DNA of 45,713 bases from Nemertoderma westbladi (GCA_032718475.1 JAUCBJ010007080.1:1-45713), one strand, 5' to 3'; positions 7,956 through 18,970 are shown, counted from the stretch's first letter. Notes: generated from the sequence alone by a model not told the origin. Program-made: numbers and translations.

Positions 7956-10307
7956 ATGGATGAAACACTGACGGCCTTCGACGACTGTGAAGTCGACGGA
8001 AATGAAGGTGAGTTTATTGACGCTCCCCGCACATCAACGGTACTAGTTGGCCCACATAACACGTACGAACCCACTGGGACTGAAGCTATGTCCAATGCTT
8101 CTGCACCTGGACAAGCCAGTAACCGCACTCTACGTCGTGATAGAAATGACGCAGGTGCCAGGGCTCGAAACTCAGGGACCACGTGTGTACAAAACCCTCC
8201 AGACTTAGAAGTATTTAACCGTTCTATTGCAGGTCATAAAGGATATTTTTCCAAGAAAAGAAACATTTTCTTTCAGGATATACGAAAACCGGGAGGTTTA
8301 GACTTAGTGCCTCCAACCTATAAGGAGTGTGTAACTTCTTACAACAGGATATGCAAAGCCTACCAAGTATTTATAGAAAAATTATATGACAATAATTTTT
8401 CTAATGAAGCGAATAAGCTTCAGGGAGAATTTGAAGTGCTAGCAGTAGCTCTCCAGGGGGATCTACAAGAAATGTCTCAGCTTATATCCTCAGGTTCAAC
8501 TGCAGCCGTTGTGGATAATAATAATTATATTACAGATAATGTTTTACATAAGCCCACTATTAGCGTTACTGATGGTCAATTTTCATCGGCGCAACTTCCA
8601 TTGAAAAACCCAAAGCGCCCCACACATGACCGAGCGTCTGTAAATAGTAGTAGGTCGGGCTCAGTTGCGTCTACTGCTACCAGATTAAGAGCTCAAGAAA
8701 AATTAGAAGGCTTAAAATTAGAACAATTAATTCGAGACCAAGAACGTGAGAAACAAATTAGAGATCTAGAGAGCGAGCGAAAGCTGTGTCAACAGAGAGA
8801 CAAATTAAACGCGCTAAAATTAGCTACAGAATTGGCAGAAGAGGAAAATAATGGTGGTACACTGGATGCTAGTGTAAATTATAAATTAACAGATAATATA
8901 GATATTGAACCAAGCCACAAACCAGTCACTACAAAACAAGACATCGTCGGTAAATCTCAGGAAACATCTATGTCGTCAATAATCTACACACAGAGTGCAC
9001 CTCGCAATATGGCACCCGCCGAAAATATAGGAATATCTCCTATACACACGATGACGAATAGCTTTAGTTATCCTACACGTAATCCAGCCCCCTTTATAAA
9101 TAGTAGGCCTAGTACACATGAGGGAGGGTTAACTAGAACTACAGATATAAATGCCTATGTTAGCCCAACAAATAGGCCTTTAAATGCGCACTGTCCTGCG
9201 TATATACCATCTGTTTCGATCGCCAGTGCGGGCGGGCAAGTTACGTCACGCCGTATGATCCAATCTGTTGGTTCTAACCCATGTAACTTTACAAACACCG
9301 TAAGCAATACAAATATACCTACAGCAGGAGACCCATCTTGCATTAACAGCACGGGCTATCATTCTGGCTATAGACAACCATATCAAAACTACAATAATGA
9401 ACTACCATTTGCTCCTGCAGAGACATACGTGTCTACACCATCACAGTTCACTCAATTGAACAACTCTGCTGCTGAGATAACATTTTCCGCCTTAGACAAA
9501 CTAAACACAAGATTGACCTTACCTCAACTTGAACCCATTAAATTTAGTGGTGACCCCGGGCAATACATATCCTTCACAGCAACCTTTAGAGCTCAAGTGG
9601 ACCTGAAACCCTTTACAGAAATGGAGAAATTTTCATATTTATTGAATTATTTAACAGGTGAACCTCTGCACTTAATATCCTTCCTTTCAGGTTTGAGCGG
9701 CGGGTACACCAGAGCCTGGGAAATACTGCACGACCGGTACGGTCACCCTAGTGTCATTGTAGAACACACTCTTAGAGACTTAACTGATAAGGTCGATCTA
9801 ATTTCAGGATCTTTCGAGCAGTGTAAGAAAAAGTTTAGATCTTACGCTGATAAAGTAAGAAACAAGGCTATAATTTTACAACATTTTAATAATACGCAAG
9901 AAATGAACTCCACAGCAAACTTGCGTATGGTTGCAGCAAACCTACCCCCCAATGTGATGGGCCGCTGGCGACGCGCAGCGGGCAATATACGCACACATAA
10001 GCATCATGAACCTACGCTACACGAGTTAGCCGAATTCATACGGAAAGAAGCCGACACTATGAATGACCCCGTCTACACTTATTCTAATACAGAAGCCAGA
10101 CAAGTACATACACAGCCGCAGGACTACAAGTATAAATCAAATATAGAGCAACGACCGAAAATTACCACATTGAATACAGAAGTTGCATTGCAAAACACCA
10201 ATCCAAAGAAAATGCTGAACCTATCCGGTGAAACTAAGGGGAAAGTATCTCATAGTGAAATCGCGGCTCAGTATTCACAGGATGGTGATGCGATACCGAG
10301 TATATAA
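7956..10307 (+). CDS. gag: BEL/Pao Gag protein
   Basis: This 783-residue frame is the structural protein that would package the element RNA. The N-terminal half is polar and low-complexity, with a charged coiled-coil-like stretch around residues 245-295 (Lys, Glu, Arg and Gln rich). Residues about 520-660 match the Pao-type Gag core (DUF1759), starting LPQLEPIKFSGDPGQYISF and continuing through a TGEPL motif and a WEILHDRYGHP motif. The zinc knuckles expected at its C-terminus follow in the next frame, because this frame stops at 10305-10307. The start was chosen as the first ATG of the long frame, 190 bases after the LTR. Confidence 0.9.
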   Translation: MDETLTAFDDCEVDGNEGEFIDAPRTSTVLVGPHNTYEPTGTEAMSNASAPGQASNRTLRRDRNDAGARARNSGTTCVQNPPDLEVFNRSIAGHKGYFSKKRNIFFQDIRKPGGLDLVPPTYKECVTSYNRICKAYQVFIEKLYDNNFSNEANKLQGEFEVLAVALQGDLQEMSQLISSGSTAAVVDNNNYITDNVLHKPTISVTDGQFSSAQLPLKNPKRPTHDRASVNSSRSGSVASTATRLRAQEKLEGLKLEQLIRDQEREKQIRDLESERKLCQQRDKLNALKLATELAEEENNGGTLDASVNYKLTDNIDIEPSHKPVTTKQDIVGKSQETSMSSIIYTQSAPRNMAPAENIGISPIHTMTNSFSYPTRNPAPFINSRPSTHEGGLTRTTDINAYVSPTNRPLNAHCPAYIPSVSIASAGGQVTSRRMIQSVGSNPCNFTNTVSNTNIPTAGDPSCINSTGYHSGYRQPYQNYNNELPFAPAETYVSTPSQFTQLNNSAAEITFSALDKLNTRLTLPQLEPIKFSGDPGQYISFTATFRAQVDLKPFTEMEKFSYLLNYLTGEPLHLISFLSGLSGGYTRAWEILHDRYGHPSVIVEHTLRDLTDKVDLISGSFEQCKKKFRSYADKVRNKAIILQHFNNTQEMNSTANLRMVAANLPPNVMGRWRRAAGNIRTHKHHEPTLHELAEFIRKEADTMNDPVYTYSNTEARQVHTQPQDYKYKSNIEQRPKITTLNTEVALQNTNPKKMLNLSGETKGKVSHSEIAAQYSQDGDAIPSI

Positions 10308-10493
10308 GCCAAACCAAAACAAGAATTCGAAATTGTATTATTTGCGGGCATAACACCCACGCAGTATTTAGGTGCCCAGAACTATTAAAACTGTCTGTAA
10401 GCGAACGTAATGATCTGGTCACTAATAAACAATTGTGTTATCTCTGTTTCAGCACTAATCATATAATAAGGGACTGCACAAATTTATATATGG
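10304..10493 (+). CDS. gag: BEL/Pao Gag CCHC zinc knuckles, in a shifted frame
   Basis: One base out of frame with both neighbours, this stretch encodes two CX2CX4HX4C knuckles, CIICGHNTHAVFRC and CYLCFSTNHIIRDC, which bind RNA in retroelement Gag. A third cysteine-histidine cluster (CTVPGCGKRHSSLLH) follows in the original frame at about 10494. The protein sequence is well preserved inside the shifted 190 bases, so a -1 break near 10300 is balanced by a +1 break near 10495. Two compensating one-base indels, real or from assembly, explain this best. No convincing slippery heptamer is seen. Confidence 0.75.
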
Positions 10494-11582
10494 TGTACAG
10501 TGCCAGGTTGCGGTAAAAGACACAGTTCATTATTGCACAGGAAACATAGCAATAAATCTGGAGATACTTTAAACAAGGTTAGTAATGAACAAGTAGCACA
10601 TGCCGAAATATCGGAAACCAAGAAAAGTAATAACCTAGAAAATAATGCCAGTATAGGTCTAGATGGTCCGCAAACCCAAGAAATACAGCATCTAGAAGAT
10701 GCTGCAATTTGCAATATCGAAAATGTAGAGCCAGTGAGTACTACGCCTAATGTGTGGCTGTCTGTTGTACCAGTAAGGATCAAGGTAGAAGGTAAGTCAC
10801 TAACAACATATGCGCTACTCGATGGAGGCTCCACCAGCTCAGTAATCGACACACTAATTATAGACACATTACAAATTACAGTTCCTGAACAAGTCGAAAT
10901 AAAGGCCAAGACTGTATTCGACCCCTGTAAGTTAGTTCAAGTTGGTAAACTATCATTCCAGGTAACCCCTGTAGATGGCAAAATGCAGACCAAACGTGGA
11001 TTCTTCTTAGACATGAAACATGTTTACGTAGTTTCCCAGTACACCCATAAGTATCGTAACGACCACACTAAATTAAATTTAAACAACTGGCCACATCTAC
11101 AGAATCTAACCCCACTACTAGAAAACCCCGATATAGATGTACCGCAGGTTACTATTCTAATTGGGCAGAATTACCCTCAAGTACATAGAAACGACAAGAT
11201 CCTAGAGGTCGATGACCCGGAAGCACCCATAGCTATCCGAACACCATTTGGATGGTGTGTCGTTGGACCAGTAAACCAGGAAGAAGACCCAATAATGAGT
11301 AATAATTATTTCATTCAAGAAGACATGGAATTCCAACAAGGGACAAACGCACTAATTTTACAATCCCTAGGACTAGAGCAATATGGCCAAGCAGAGAAGA
11401 GTACTTATACTTCAGAATTAAAGGAGGAGGAACTTAGTATGTCAAGGAACGACAAAAAGGCGCTAAAAATACTACAAGACACTACTAGTTTCATAAATGG
11501 GCATTATTGCGTAGGAATGCTCTGGAAAGAGCGACCACCAGTATTGCATAATAATTATCCCTTAGCTAAGGTAAGGTTGTAA
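10494..11582 (+). CDS. pol: BEL/Pao aspartic protease and start of Pol
   Basis: It continues the gag frame after the shifted knuckles. The A17-type protease active site reads ALLDGGSTSSV (near residue 105 counted from 10500), keeping the catalytic Asp and the following x-Gly-Ser of the family's D-x-G-S motif. A later stretch (GQNYPQVH, then RTPFGWCVVGPV) matches the conserved end of the protease-linker region in BEL polyproteins. The frame ends at TAA 11580-11582, but homology runs on directly beyond it in the same frame, so this stop is a nonsense mutation and not the natural end. Confidence 0.85.
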   Translation, partial: CTVPGCGKRHSSLLHRKHSNKSGDTLNKVSNEQVAHAEISETKKSNNLENNASIGLDGPQTQEIQHLEDAAICNIENVEPVSTTPNVWLSVVPVRIKVEGKSLTTYALLDGGSTSSVIDTLIIDTLQITVPEQVEIKAKTVFDPCKLVQVGKLSFQVTPVDGKMQTKRGFFLDMKHVYVVSQYTHKYRNDHTKLNLNNWPHLQNLTPLLENPDIDVPQVTILIGQNYPQVHRNDKILEVDDPEAPIAIRTPFGWCVVGPVNQEEDPIMSNNYFIQEDMEFQQGTNALILQSLGLEQYGQAEKSTYTSELKEEELSMSRNDKKALKILQDTTSFINGHYCVGMLWKERPPVLHNNYPLAKVRL

Positions 11583-11765
11583 GGGTTATTAAAGAGATTA
11601 ACAGGTAAACCGGATAAGTATCTGCTTTATGATAATATGATAAAGGAATATGAAACTAAAGGCTACGCGAGAAAGCTAGATTTAAGTGAGCAACAACATG
11701 TAAGTAATCAAACGTACTACCTGCCGCACCATTATGTGGAGCGCGCAGCAAAACCTGGCACAATA
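11583..11765 (+). pseudogene. pol: BEL/Pao Pol, segment between the nonsense codon and the nested transposon
   Basis: Same frame as the protease, starting right after the stop. It encodes the N-terminal reverse-transcriptase approach, including NQTYYLPHHYVERA, the characteristic YYLPHH box of BEL elements. At 11762-11765 (AATA) it is cut by the nested transposon and resumes at 14601 in the same codon register. The remaining RT therefore lies 2.8 kb downstream. Confidence 0.8.
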
Positions 11766-12540
11766 CACACCACCCTTGAGTGGACATCTTGGTGAAGAAA
11801 AATGAACGCCAATTCTGTTTGCAAATTTATGTAAGGTTTGGTGCCCTGAGTCAAAAAAAGGAAAAACGAAAATATTTCCCGGAGCCCTTTTAAAATTATT
11901 TAGTAATTAAATTATTAACTAATATTACTAATATTAAATTTATTTAAAATAAATGAACAGACTAAATTCTTATCATGTTATGTTGGCAATGTTGCATGGA
12001 ATCCAAAAAATGAAAAACAATATTAATTGGGGAAGTCCATTTGTAATTATTTAATAATTAAATTATTAAATAATATTAATAATATTACTAACGTTAAATT
12101 ACAATGAACTTTCGAAATATTTAATAGCTCATCTTCGCAAAGTTTCTTGAAGTCCAAAATATGGAATGAAGGAAATGGTTGAGTTCGTTTTTGATTAATA
12201 TTTATTAGTTAAATTATATTATTAATAAAATAATTATATTTTAACTAATTTAATGGACGAAATATAAGGCGTAGTGTGCTAGCTATGTTGCATAAGTTTT
12301 ATAAATAGTGAAGGAAAATAATTCGCAGGGTCAATTTATCACTACTGTTTAATGTTTATGTAATCCACATATTATAAACAAAACAGAAATATATATAGAA
12401 ATATATATACTGTAGGAAATCACACATGTTTTGAATTGTATTCTGCTGTAGCTCGTAACAATTGCTCCCCATATTTAGGGTGGTTATCTCCTACTTTAAA
12501 TTTAGCCCAAGTTGCCTCAAAATCGGCATGTACAGAAGCT
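11766..12540. repeat. Left inverted arm, including an antisense transposase tail
   Basis: The outer 630 bases pair with 13965-14596 at roughly 95 percent by eye. The inner 130 bases (12411-12540) are the reverse complement of about 12850-12985. The palindromic arm therefore contains the last roughly 35 codons of the transposase-like frame in antisense. Long A/T-only stretches (for example 11896-11950, 12040-12100) make up much of the arm. Confidence 0.85.
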
Positions 12541-12969
12541 CTCCATGGGGGAACTTTTAATGGAAACTTATCACGTACGCTCCTCAAGTCTCTCGATAAA
12601 CTGAAAGAATTATGTCCAGCATCTCATAATAAATATTTGGAAACCTTTGTTTCATTCAATGAAGTGGTTTTGGTATGCTTTGGAATGAGGCTCAAACCAA
12701 ACTATATTGAAACTATGGCTGAATTTCGCAAACTATACATGGATATGAAGATCAGTATTACACCAAAAGTTCACGCAGTATTTTTTCATGTAGAACAATT
12801 TTGTAGTAGTCGGAAGTTGGGCCTGGGATATTTCAGCGAACAGGCTTCTGAATCTGTACATGCCGATTTTGAGGCAACTTGGGCAAAATTTAAAGTAGGA
12901 GATAACCACCCTAAATATGGGGAGCAATTGTTACGATCTACAGCAGAATACAATTCAAAACATGTGTGA
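12541..12969 (+). pseudogene. C-terminal fragment of a transposase-like protein
   Basis: The open frame 12436-12969 has 177 codons, but its first 35 or so read through the antisense arm and are not native. The native part starts near 12541 and contains VSFNEVVLVCFGMRL, KISITPKVHAVFFHVEQFC and GLGYFSEQASESVHADFE. I recognise these as a conserved C-terminal region of uncharacterised repeat-encoded proteins in invertebrates, probably transposase. No N-terminal zinc finger or first catalytic acid is present, so it cannot be active alone. It ends at TGA 12967-12969, inside the inverted arm. Confidence 0.6.
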
Positions 12970-13002
12970 TTTCCTACAGTATATACATTTCTATATATAT
13001 TT

Positions 13003-13964
13003 AATATATATTTTATATATTTTTATATATTTAAATATTTTTAATATATATTTTTATATTATTTGCGTACTGCAAGGTGACACATTAGCACCATTACTAT
13101 TTGTAATGAATTACGCAATGAGGACGGCCACAAAGGGTGAAGATCTGGGATTCACACTTCAAGAACGCAGAAGTAGTAGATATCCGGCAACTACAGTCAC
13201 AGACACCGACTTTGCGGATGACATCGCCGTGCTCTCTAATACGCTAGCAGATGCACAGCTTCTACTAAATAAAGTGGAGAGGGCTGCTAAGGAGGTTGGA
13301 TTGAATATAAATGCTACCAAGACCGAATTCATGACCTTTAATATTGATGGAAACTTGACAACCATTGATAATAATCAACTAAGGAAGGTCGACGACTTCC
13401 AGTACCTTGGATCATGGATAGAGAGTAGCAAAAAGGACATAGAAGTTAGGAAAGCAAAGGCTTGGGTAGCTCTATCAAAAATGGATACCATCTGGAAATC
13501 AGATCTCTCCAGGCACCTGAAGACTAAGTTCTTTCGAGCCACAGTGGAAAGTGTATTTTTATACGGGGGTGAGACCTGGACACTGACTAAATCACTAACA
13601 ACGAATTGATGGTTGCTACACAAGACTACTAAGGGCAGCTCTAAACATCAGCTGGAGACAACACATGACAAACGCCGAGCTTTATGGTATAATACCACCT
13701 GTATCAACCACCCTCCGTGAACGCAGATTAAGATTCAGTGGGCACTGCTGGCGAAGTAAAGACGAGGTCATACCAGATCTACTTCTCTGGCAACCAACTC
13801 ATGGAAAGCGTAGTCGTGGACGACCTGCCATAACATATATAGATCAACTTGAAAGGGATACTGAACTTGGGAGAAACGAAATTGCGACAACTATGGAGAA
13901 TCGGGAAGCCTGGAAGGATCTCATTTCCACTGTCCGAGTTCGCTCGACCTAGTAGTAGTAGTAG
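13003..13964 (+). mobile_element. 5'-truncated LINE inserted in the CAC transposon
   Basis: TATATATATTT flanks it (12992-13002, 13965-13975), and removing it restores the inverted arm. After about 60 bases of pure AT, sequence from 13065 to 13952 is nearly identical to 39706-40600 of the large LINE. It encodes the last third of the reverse transcriptase (TDTDFADDIAVLSNT motif) and the C-terminal region. Differences include a 6-base deletion (near 13110), a frame break near 13592-13600 and a (TAG)n 3' tail. It is far too short to be autonomous. Confidence 0.88.
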
Positions 13965-14600
13965 TATATATATTTCTGTTTTGTTTATAATATCTGGATT
14001 ACATAAACATTAAACAGTAGTGATAAATTGACCCTGCGAATTATTTTCCTTCACTATTTATAAAACTTATGCAACATAGCTAGCACACTACGCCTTATAT
14101 TTCGTACATTAATTTAGTTAAAATATAATTATTTTATTAATAATATAATTTAACTAATAAATATTAATCAAAAACGAACTCAACCATTTCCTTCATTCCA
14201 TATTTTGGACTTCAAGAAACTTTGCGAAGATGAGTTATTAAGTATTTCGAAAGTTCATTGTAATTTAACGTTAGTAATATTATTAAAATTATTTAATAAT
14301 TTAATTATTAAATAATTACAAATGGACTCCGCCAATTAATATTGTTTTTCATTTTTTGGATTCCATCCAACATTGCCAACATAACATGATAAGAATTTAG
14401 TCTGTTCATTTATTTTAAATAAATTTAATATTAGTAATATTAGTTAATAATTTAATTACTAAATAATTTTAAAAGGGCTCCGGGAAATATTTTCGTTTTT
14501 CCTTTTTTTGACTCAGGGCACCAAACCTTACATAAATATGTAAACAGAATTGGCGTTCATTTTTCTTCACCAAGATGTCCACTCAAGGGTGGTGTGAATA

Positions 14601-17550
14601 CGCATTGTAAAAGATGCCGCCGCCAGATACAAGGGGGAATGTCTTAATGACTGCCTCTTACAGGGTCCTAACTTGACAAATAAAATTATAGGAATTCTAT
14701 TGCGTTTCCGCAAGGGAAGCATTGCCTTCATAGCAGACATAGAAGGCATGTATCATCAGGTGAAAGTCACCGATGAGGATAGCGACAGCTTAAGATTTTT
14801 ATGGAAGCCAATAGGTAGTAACCAAATAGAAACTTACAAAATGCTTGTACATACATTTGGTGCTACAGATTCGTCGTGCATTGCCACCCACACTCTAAGG
14901 AGAACCGGGTTGGATAATGCAGACGAATTTGATGAAAATGTAATAAACAGTGTACTAACATCATTTTATGTAGATGATATCTGTGAATCCTTAGATACAG
15001 TTCCAGAAGCAATAGACCTGGCTCAACAACTCATTGCTTGCCTTTCCAAAGGTGGGTTTAGATTACACAAATTCATGTCTAATTCTAGAAAGTTTTTAGA
15101 GGCATTGAATGTCTCACACTTAGGTAAACAATACATAAACTTAGACCTGGACAACCTCCCAGCCACAAGAGTGTTGGGTGTCATTTGGGACACCCAATTG
15201 GATAATTTTAACTTTAATTTCCAGAAAAAGGACGCCCCTCTAACTAAGCGAGGATGCATAAGCGTTGTAAACTCAATATTTGACCCTCTGAACTTTTTAT
15301 CCCCCTTTGTAGTGAAGGGAAGATTAATTGTACGAGATATATGGCATTCCGGTATTGGTTGGGACGAACCAATACCACAGGAATACATCAAAAAATGGAC
15401 CAAATGGTCTCAACAGATTGCCGAACTGTCTGTCATACAGATACCCAGAGTGTACCATAGCTTTACTCAGGCATTAGAAAATATAAAGTACCAATTACAT
15501 CACTTTTGTGACGCCTCCGAAGTAGCATGCGGTTGCGTTTCATATCTTAGAGTTGAAATGGATGGCCATATAACAGTATCATATTTATTTTCCAAGGTTA
15601 AAATTTCCTCAGTTTCTAGCGGGTTGTCAACGCCCAGACGGGAGTTGCAGGCGGCAGTAATAGTCGCTGACGTTGGCCGAACTCTCAAGGAAGAACTCAA
15701 CCTTAAAATGGAAAAGTCAACATTTTGGTCTGACTCCAAAGTAGTTCTAGGATACATAAACAATGAGGACAAAGAGTTTAAAAGGTATGTAACTAACAGA
15801 GTAAATCATATTCTAGAACAATCCGAATGTAACCAATGGCTTTTCATTCAAGGTGAACTAAATCCAGCCGACGACATTAGCAGGGGACTCAGTGCTAAAA
15901 GGTTGAAGGATCGTCGTCAATGGTGGTATGGGCCCACTTTCCTTTCTCAAGACGAATCCCAATGGCCCGGAATCCAAAACAAATCAGAATGGACCGACGC
16001 CATTAGAGATGATCCTGATGTGAAAATTCAATATACGGGCGAAATATCAGAGGTCGATAACGATAGTGAAGTCTCTGAGGACGTCACGGAGGGGACAGAG
16101 GATTTCTGGTATAGTATTCTGGAAGAACTTCACACCAAAAAGGTAAGATTTAAGGACAGTTGTGAATCAGACATGAACGACAGCACAATAGAAGCTATCA
16201 CTAAAATTATAGACAGGAATTCATCCTGGAATAAGGTAAGAATATTATTCGCCTGGTTGATAAGGTTATGTAAGTACTCTATCGATCCGTGCAAGACTAT
16301 CATGTTAAAAAACACAGTGGTAAGTGCTCAGGAGCTAGAAAAATCCGGCAAAAGGCTTCTGTTCTTTACACAAAAGCAAACATTCAAAGAAGAATATAAA
16401 TGCCTATCTAATAAATCCCCAGTGCCTAGAAATAGCCCAATTGCAAAGCTTAGCCCCCACCTAGGTAATGACGGATTAATCAGAGTAGGTAGTCGTATCA
16501 GTAAGGCGCCCATATCATATGACGCCGCATACCCAATTATACTACCAAAGAAACATTCAATAACACGGGCGTTGATATGGGACGTACATACAAAATTAGG
16601 TCACGCAGGATACTCACACGTTGTATGTAAGCTTAGAGAAAAATATTGGATACTTAGCGTACAAGCAATAACTAAAGCCATGACTGGAAAATGCTTCATC
16701 TGCCGCTGGATTAAATCAAGGAGAATGGAGCAATTAATGTCACCATTACCAGCATCGAGACTAACGCCATACGAGCCCCCATTCACTTATTCCACAGTGG
16801 ATATGTGGGGACCCCTATACACTTTAAGAGGTCGCAGTACCACTAATAAAAGATACGGAATATTATTCACATGCCAAAACTGCAGAGCAGTTCATCTTGA
16901 CATCGCAATGAATGCATCAGCTGACGCATTCATCAACGTGTATCGTCGGTTTATATCCCGACGGGGCCCCCAAAAGAGGGTCGACTCTGATAACGGCTCA
17001 AACTTTATCGGGGCCGAGTCAGAACTTAGAAGTAACTTACAAACCTGGGAAGATGAGTTAGTTGAATTCTCAAGGCCGAATGGGACTGAATGGCACTTCT
17101 TGACACCACTAGCGCCCCACACGGGTGGAGTACATGAAAGGTTAATACAGATAGCTAAAAGAACCATTCTAGCCATAATTAATAAAAATTTAGTAACCGA
17201 TGACACATTACTCACAAGTATAACAGAGGTGGAATCAATAATGAACAGTCGGCCGCTTAGCATCGTAAATAACGACATCACAGGTGAGGAACCACTCACA
17301 CCTAACCACTTCCTTCTACAACGTCCTGCCTACAACGTACACATAGGGCCAGTTTACGATAGTGACTCTTATTCTACTCGTACTTGGCGTCAATCCCAGC
17401 TAATAGCCACTAACTATTGGGAGAGGTGGCTCAGGGAGTACGTAGTGACTTTACAAACCAGAAACAAATGGAACCGTGAACGTGATAACCTGCGGGTAGA
17501 CAACGCAGTACTGATCTATGACGATCATCAGCCTAGATCACAGTGGCAAT
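14601..17550 (+). CDS. pol: BEL/Pao reverse transcriptase, RNase H and integrase
   Basis: The frame resumes after the nested transposon; the first ATG is at 14673, but homology starts at 14601. Reverse transcriptase shows AFIADIEGMYHQVKV and the catalytic FYVDDI box near residue 98 (counted from 14673). RNase H shows HFCDAS (about 276), STPRREL and WSDSK (about 352). Integrase keeps the HHCC zinc site (LGHAGYSH, then CFICRW near 673) and the three acids in TVDMWGP, VDSDNGSNF and GGVHERL. The DUF5641-type tail begins near TWRQSQLIATNYWERWL. All visible catalytic residues are present. The frame goes wrong at about 17551, where homology moves to another frame. Confidence 0.9.
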
Positions 17551-17685
17551 GGTATCATCCAAGTGTTTCCAGATGCCGACGGAATTGTCCGCCATGCTTC
17601 AGTAAAAACTCCAGCAGGGGTTTATAAGCGTCATGTAGATAAGCTTTGCTTATTAGAATCTGATGTTATATCCATTGAAAAATAG
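17551..17685 (+). pseudogene. pol: BEL/Pao integrase tail after a frameshift
   Basis: The normal end of the polyprotein reads on one frame over: IIQVFPDADGIVRHASVKTP followed by a VDKLCLLES ending and TAG at 17683-17685. The uncorrected frame instead runs to a chance stop at 17625-17627. This is a single-base break. Confidence 0.8.
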
Positions 17686-18442
17686 AAATGTTTACATTAT
17701 ATTACCTTAATTATTTTCAGGGGGTGTACGACATTCATACAGTACTCTTGGAAACCCTCAGCAATGTAGATGCAATCAGAGGCATGTACCGTACCTCAGA
17801 TGAGACAACGGACAACCACATAAAGGGCAACCACTAGAAGATAATAAAGAACATTAATTATTCATATGAACCATAAATGACGGTGAAGGGACTTTTACAA
17901 TAATATATTTCTCTATGTTGTGCATTTTATATATAGTATTATATGTACTGTTTGTATGTAGTTCAATGTTTATTGCATTTATATATTTAGTATTATAGTT
18001 TGTGCAATACGATTTCTCACTAACACTCACTAACATTTATCTCATTTAACATTTCTCTCAAACATTATCAGACTATATTGACAAGACTAGTTTCGACCAC
18101 AGAGACAGAACGAAATAATCTAAAATCGTCACTCTAGTCTATGCTATATACTATATACTAGCTACCGTATGTTATACTGTACTATACAATCTCTATAATA
18201 ATCGATATTAAAATAAAATAAATAAATAATAAATAATAAAATTTAAAATTAAAAACAAATTAATAATAAAAGACCCTTATCTCAAATGAATGCTATTCGG
18301 TAAAATAAAGTAAAAGAAAAGGGTTGCAAATAAAAAAGGAAAGTAGACACGGGCAAACAGTCTACTAGCGCCCTTCCCCCACAAAAAAAAATAAAATAAA
18401 ATTTTTTTGAGATTTTGGCTTCGCAATATCTCAAGGGGGGAC
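17686..18442 (+). other. BEL/Pao 3' non-coding region and polypurine tract
   Basis: There is no coding signal over 750 bases, and much of it is A/T-rich (18180-18260). It ends with CAAGGGGGGAC (18433-18442) directly before the 3' LTR, a good polypurine tract for priming plus-strand synthesis. Confidence 0.75.
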
Positions 18443-18965
18443 TGTTACAGATTGTACATGACCAGTAAAAAAATACCCCTTATTTCGTACAATGCTTGTA
18501 ACAAGTCAGCTCGAGCATATTAGCCCACAAAATCCAACCGCTAGCATTCAATATAATATAATGTTTATAATATCAGCTGATATCTACTACTATACATTCT
18601 TGGCCGGGTAATCTAATTGCTATGCTACATTCACTATTCAACTCTCGCCAATTATCACCACCTCTAATACCGCATACAATGACAATAAGACACATTGACC
18701 TATGACAGCTCTTCTTTACAACTTCCCTGTCCCTTTGTATCTCAACCTATTTAATCAACTAACAACCGCGATGAAATTCATTCTGTTATTAGGGAATCCG
18801 AAGTGTATCTTTTTACCGAACATATTTTGATGATATTAAATTCTAACATTCTTCAATAAACATTCCTGTTATTACTATTATGTTATCACAATGTTTTTCG
18901 GTCATTAAGATTAAATCACGCATAACTGACAGAATCAGAGCGATTAAAGTAAAAAAACGCTCACA
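18443..18965 (+). repeat. 3' LTR of the BEL/Pao element
   Basis: Same sequence as 7243-7766 apart from one A. It ends CTCACA and is followed by the target duplicate GCGTG (18966-18970). Confidence 0.93.
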
Positions 18966-18970
18966 GCGTG

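Larger units (their letters stand above)
11766..14596. mobile_element. CAC-ended DNA transposon derivative (CMC/Chapaev-like) with giant inverted arms
   Basis: The ends are CACACCACCCTTGAGTGG and its inverse, flanked by AATA (11762-11765, 14597-14600). Removing the element plus one AATA restores the BEL reading frame and a normal RT sequence, so the boundaries are exact. CAC termini with a 4-bp duplication fit the CMC group (CACTA, Mirage, Chapaev), best Chapaev. The inverted arms exceed 600 bases (11766-12400 against about 13965-14596) and extend inward: 12411-12540 is an inverted copy of the 3' end of the transposase-like fragment. The right arm was later split by a LINE (13003-13964). The superfamily call rests on ends and target duplication; no full catalytic domain remains. 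Confidence 0.75.
7243..18965 (+). mobile_element. Full-length BEL/Pao LTR retrotransposon, recently inserted, pol interrupted
   Basis: Two LTRs of 524 and 523 bases (7243-7766, 18443-18965), both TG...CA, appear identical except for one A in a homopolymer run. GCGTG flanks the whole element (7238-7242, 18966-18970). In order the interior encodes a Gag with a DUF1759-type domain, CCHC knuckles, an A17-type aspartic protease, reverse transcriptase, RNase H and an integrase with a DUF5641-type tail. Gag, protease and RT share one frame, as expected of a single Gag-Pol polyprotein; the inserted DNA plus its target duplication is 2835 bases, a multiple of 3. This copy is not autonomous: it carries frame breaks near 10300, 10495 and 17551, a stop at 11580-11582, and a nested transposon at 11766-14596. 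Confidence 0.93.

Noticed and set aside
12436-12540. N-terminal 35 codons of the 177-codon transposase-like ORF
   Set aside because: This stretch is the antisense copy of the ORF's own 3' end, so its translation is not native protein.
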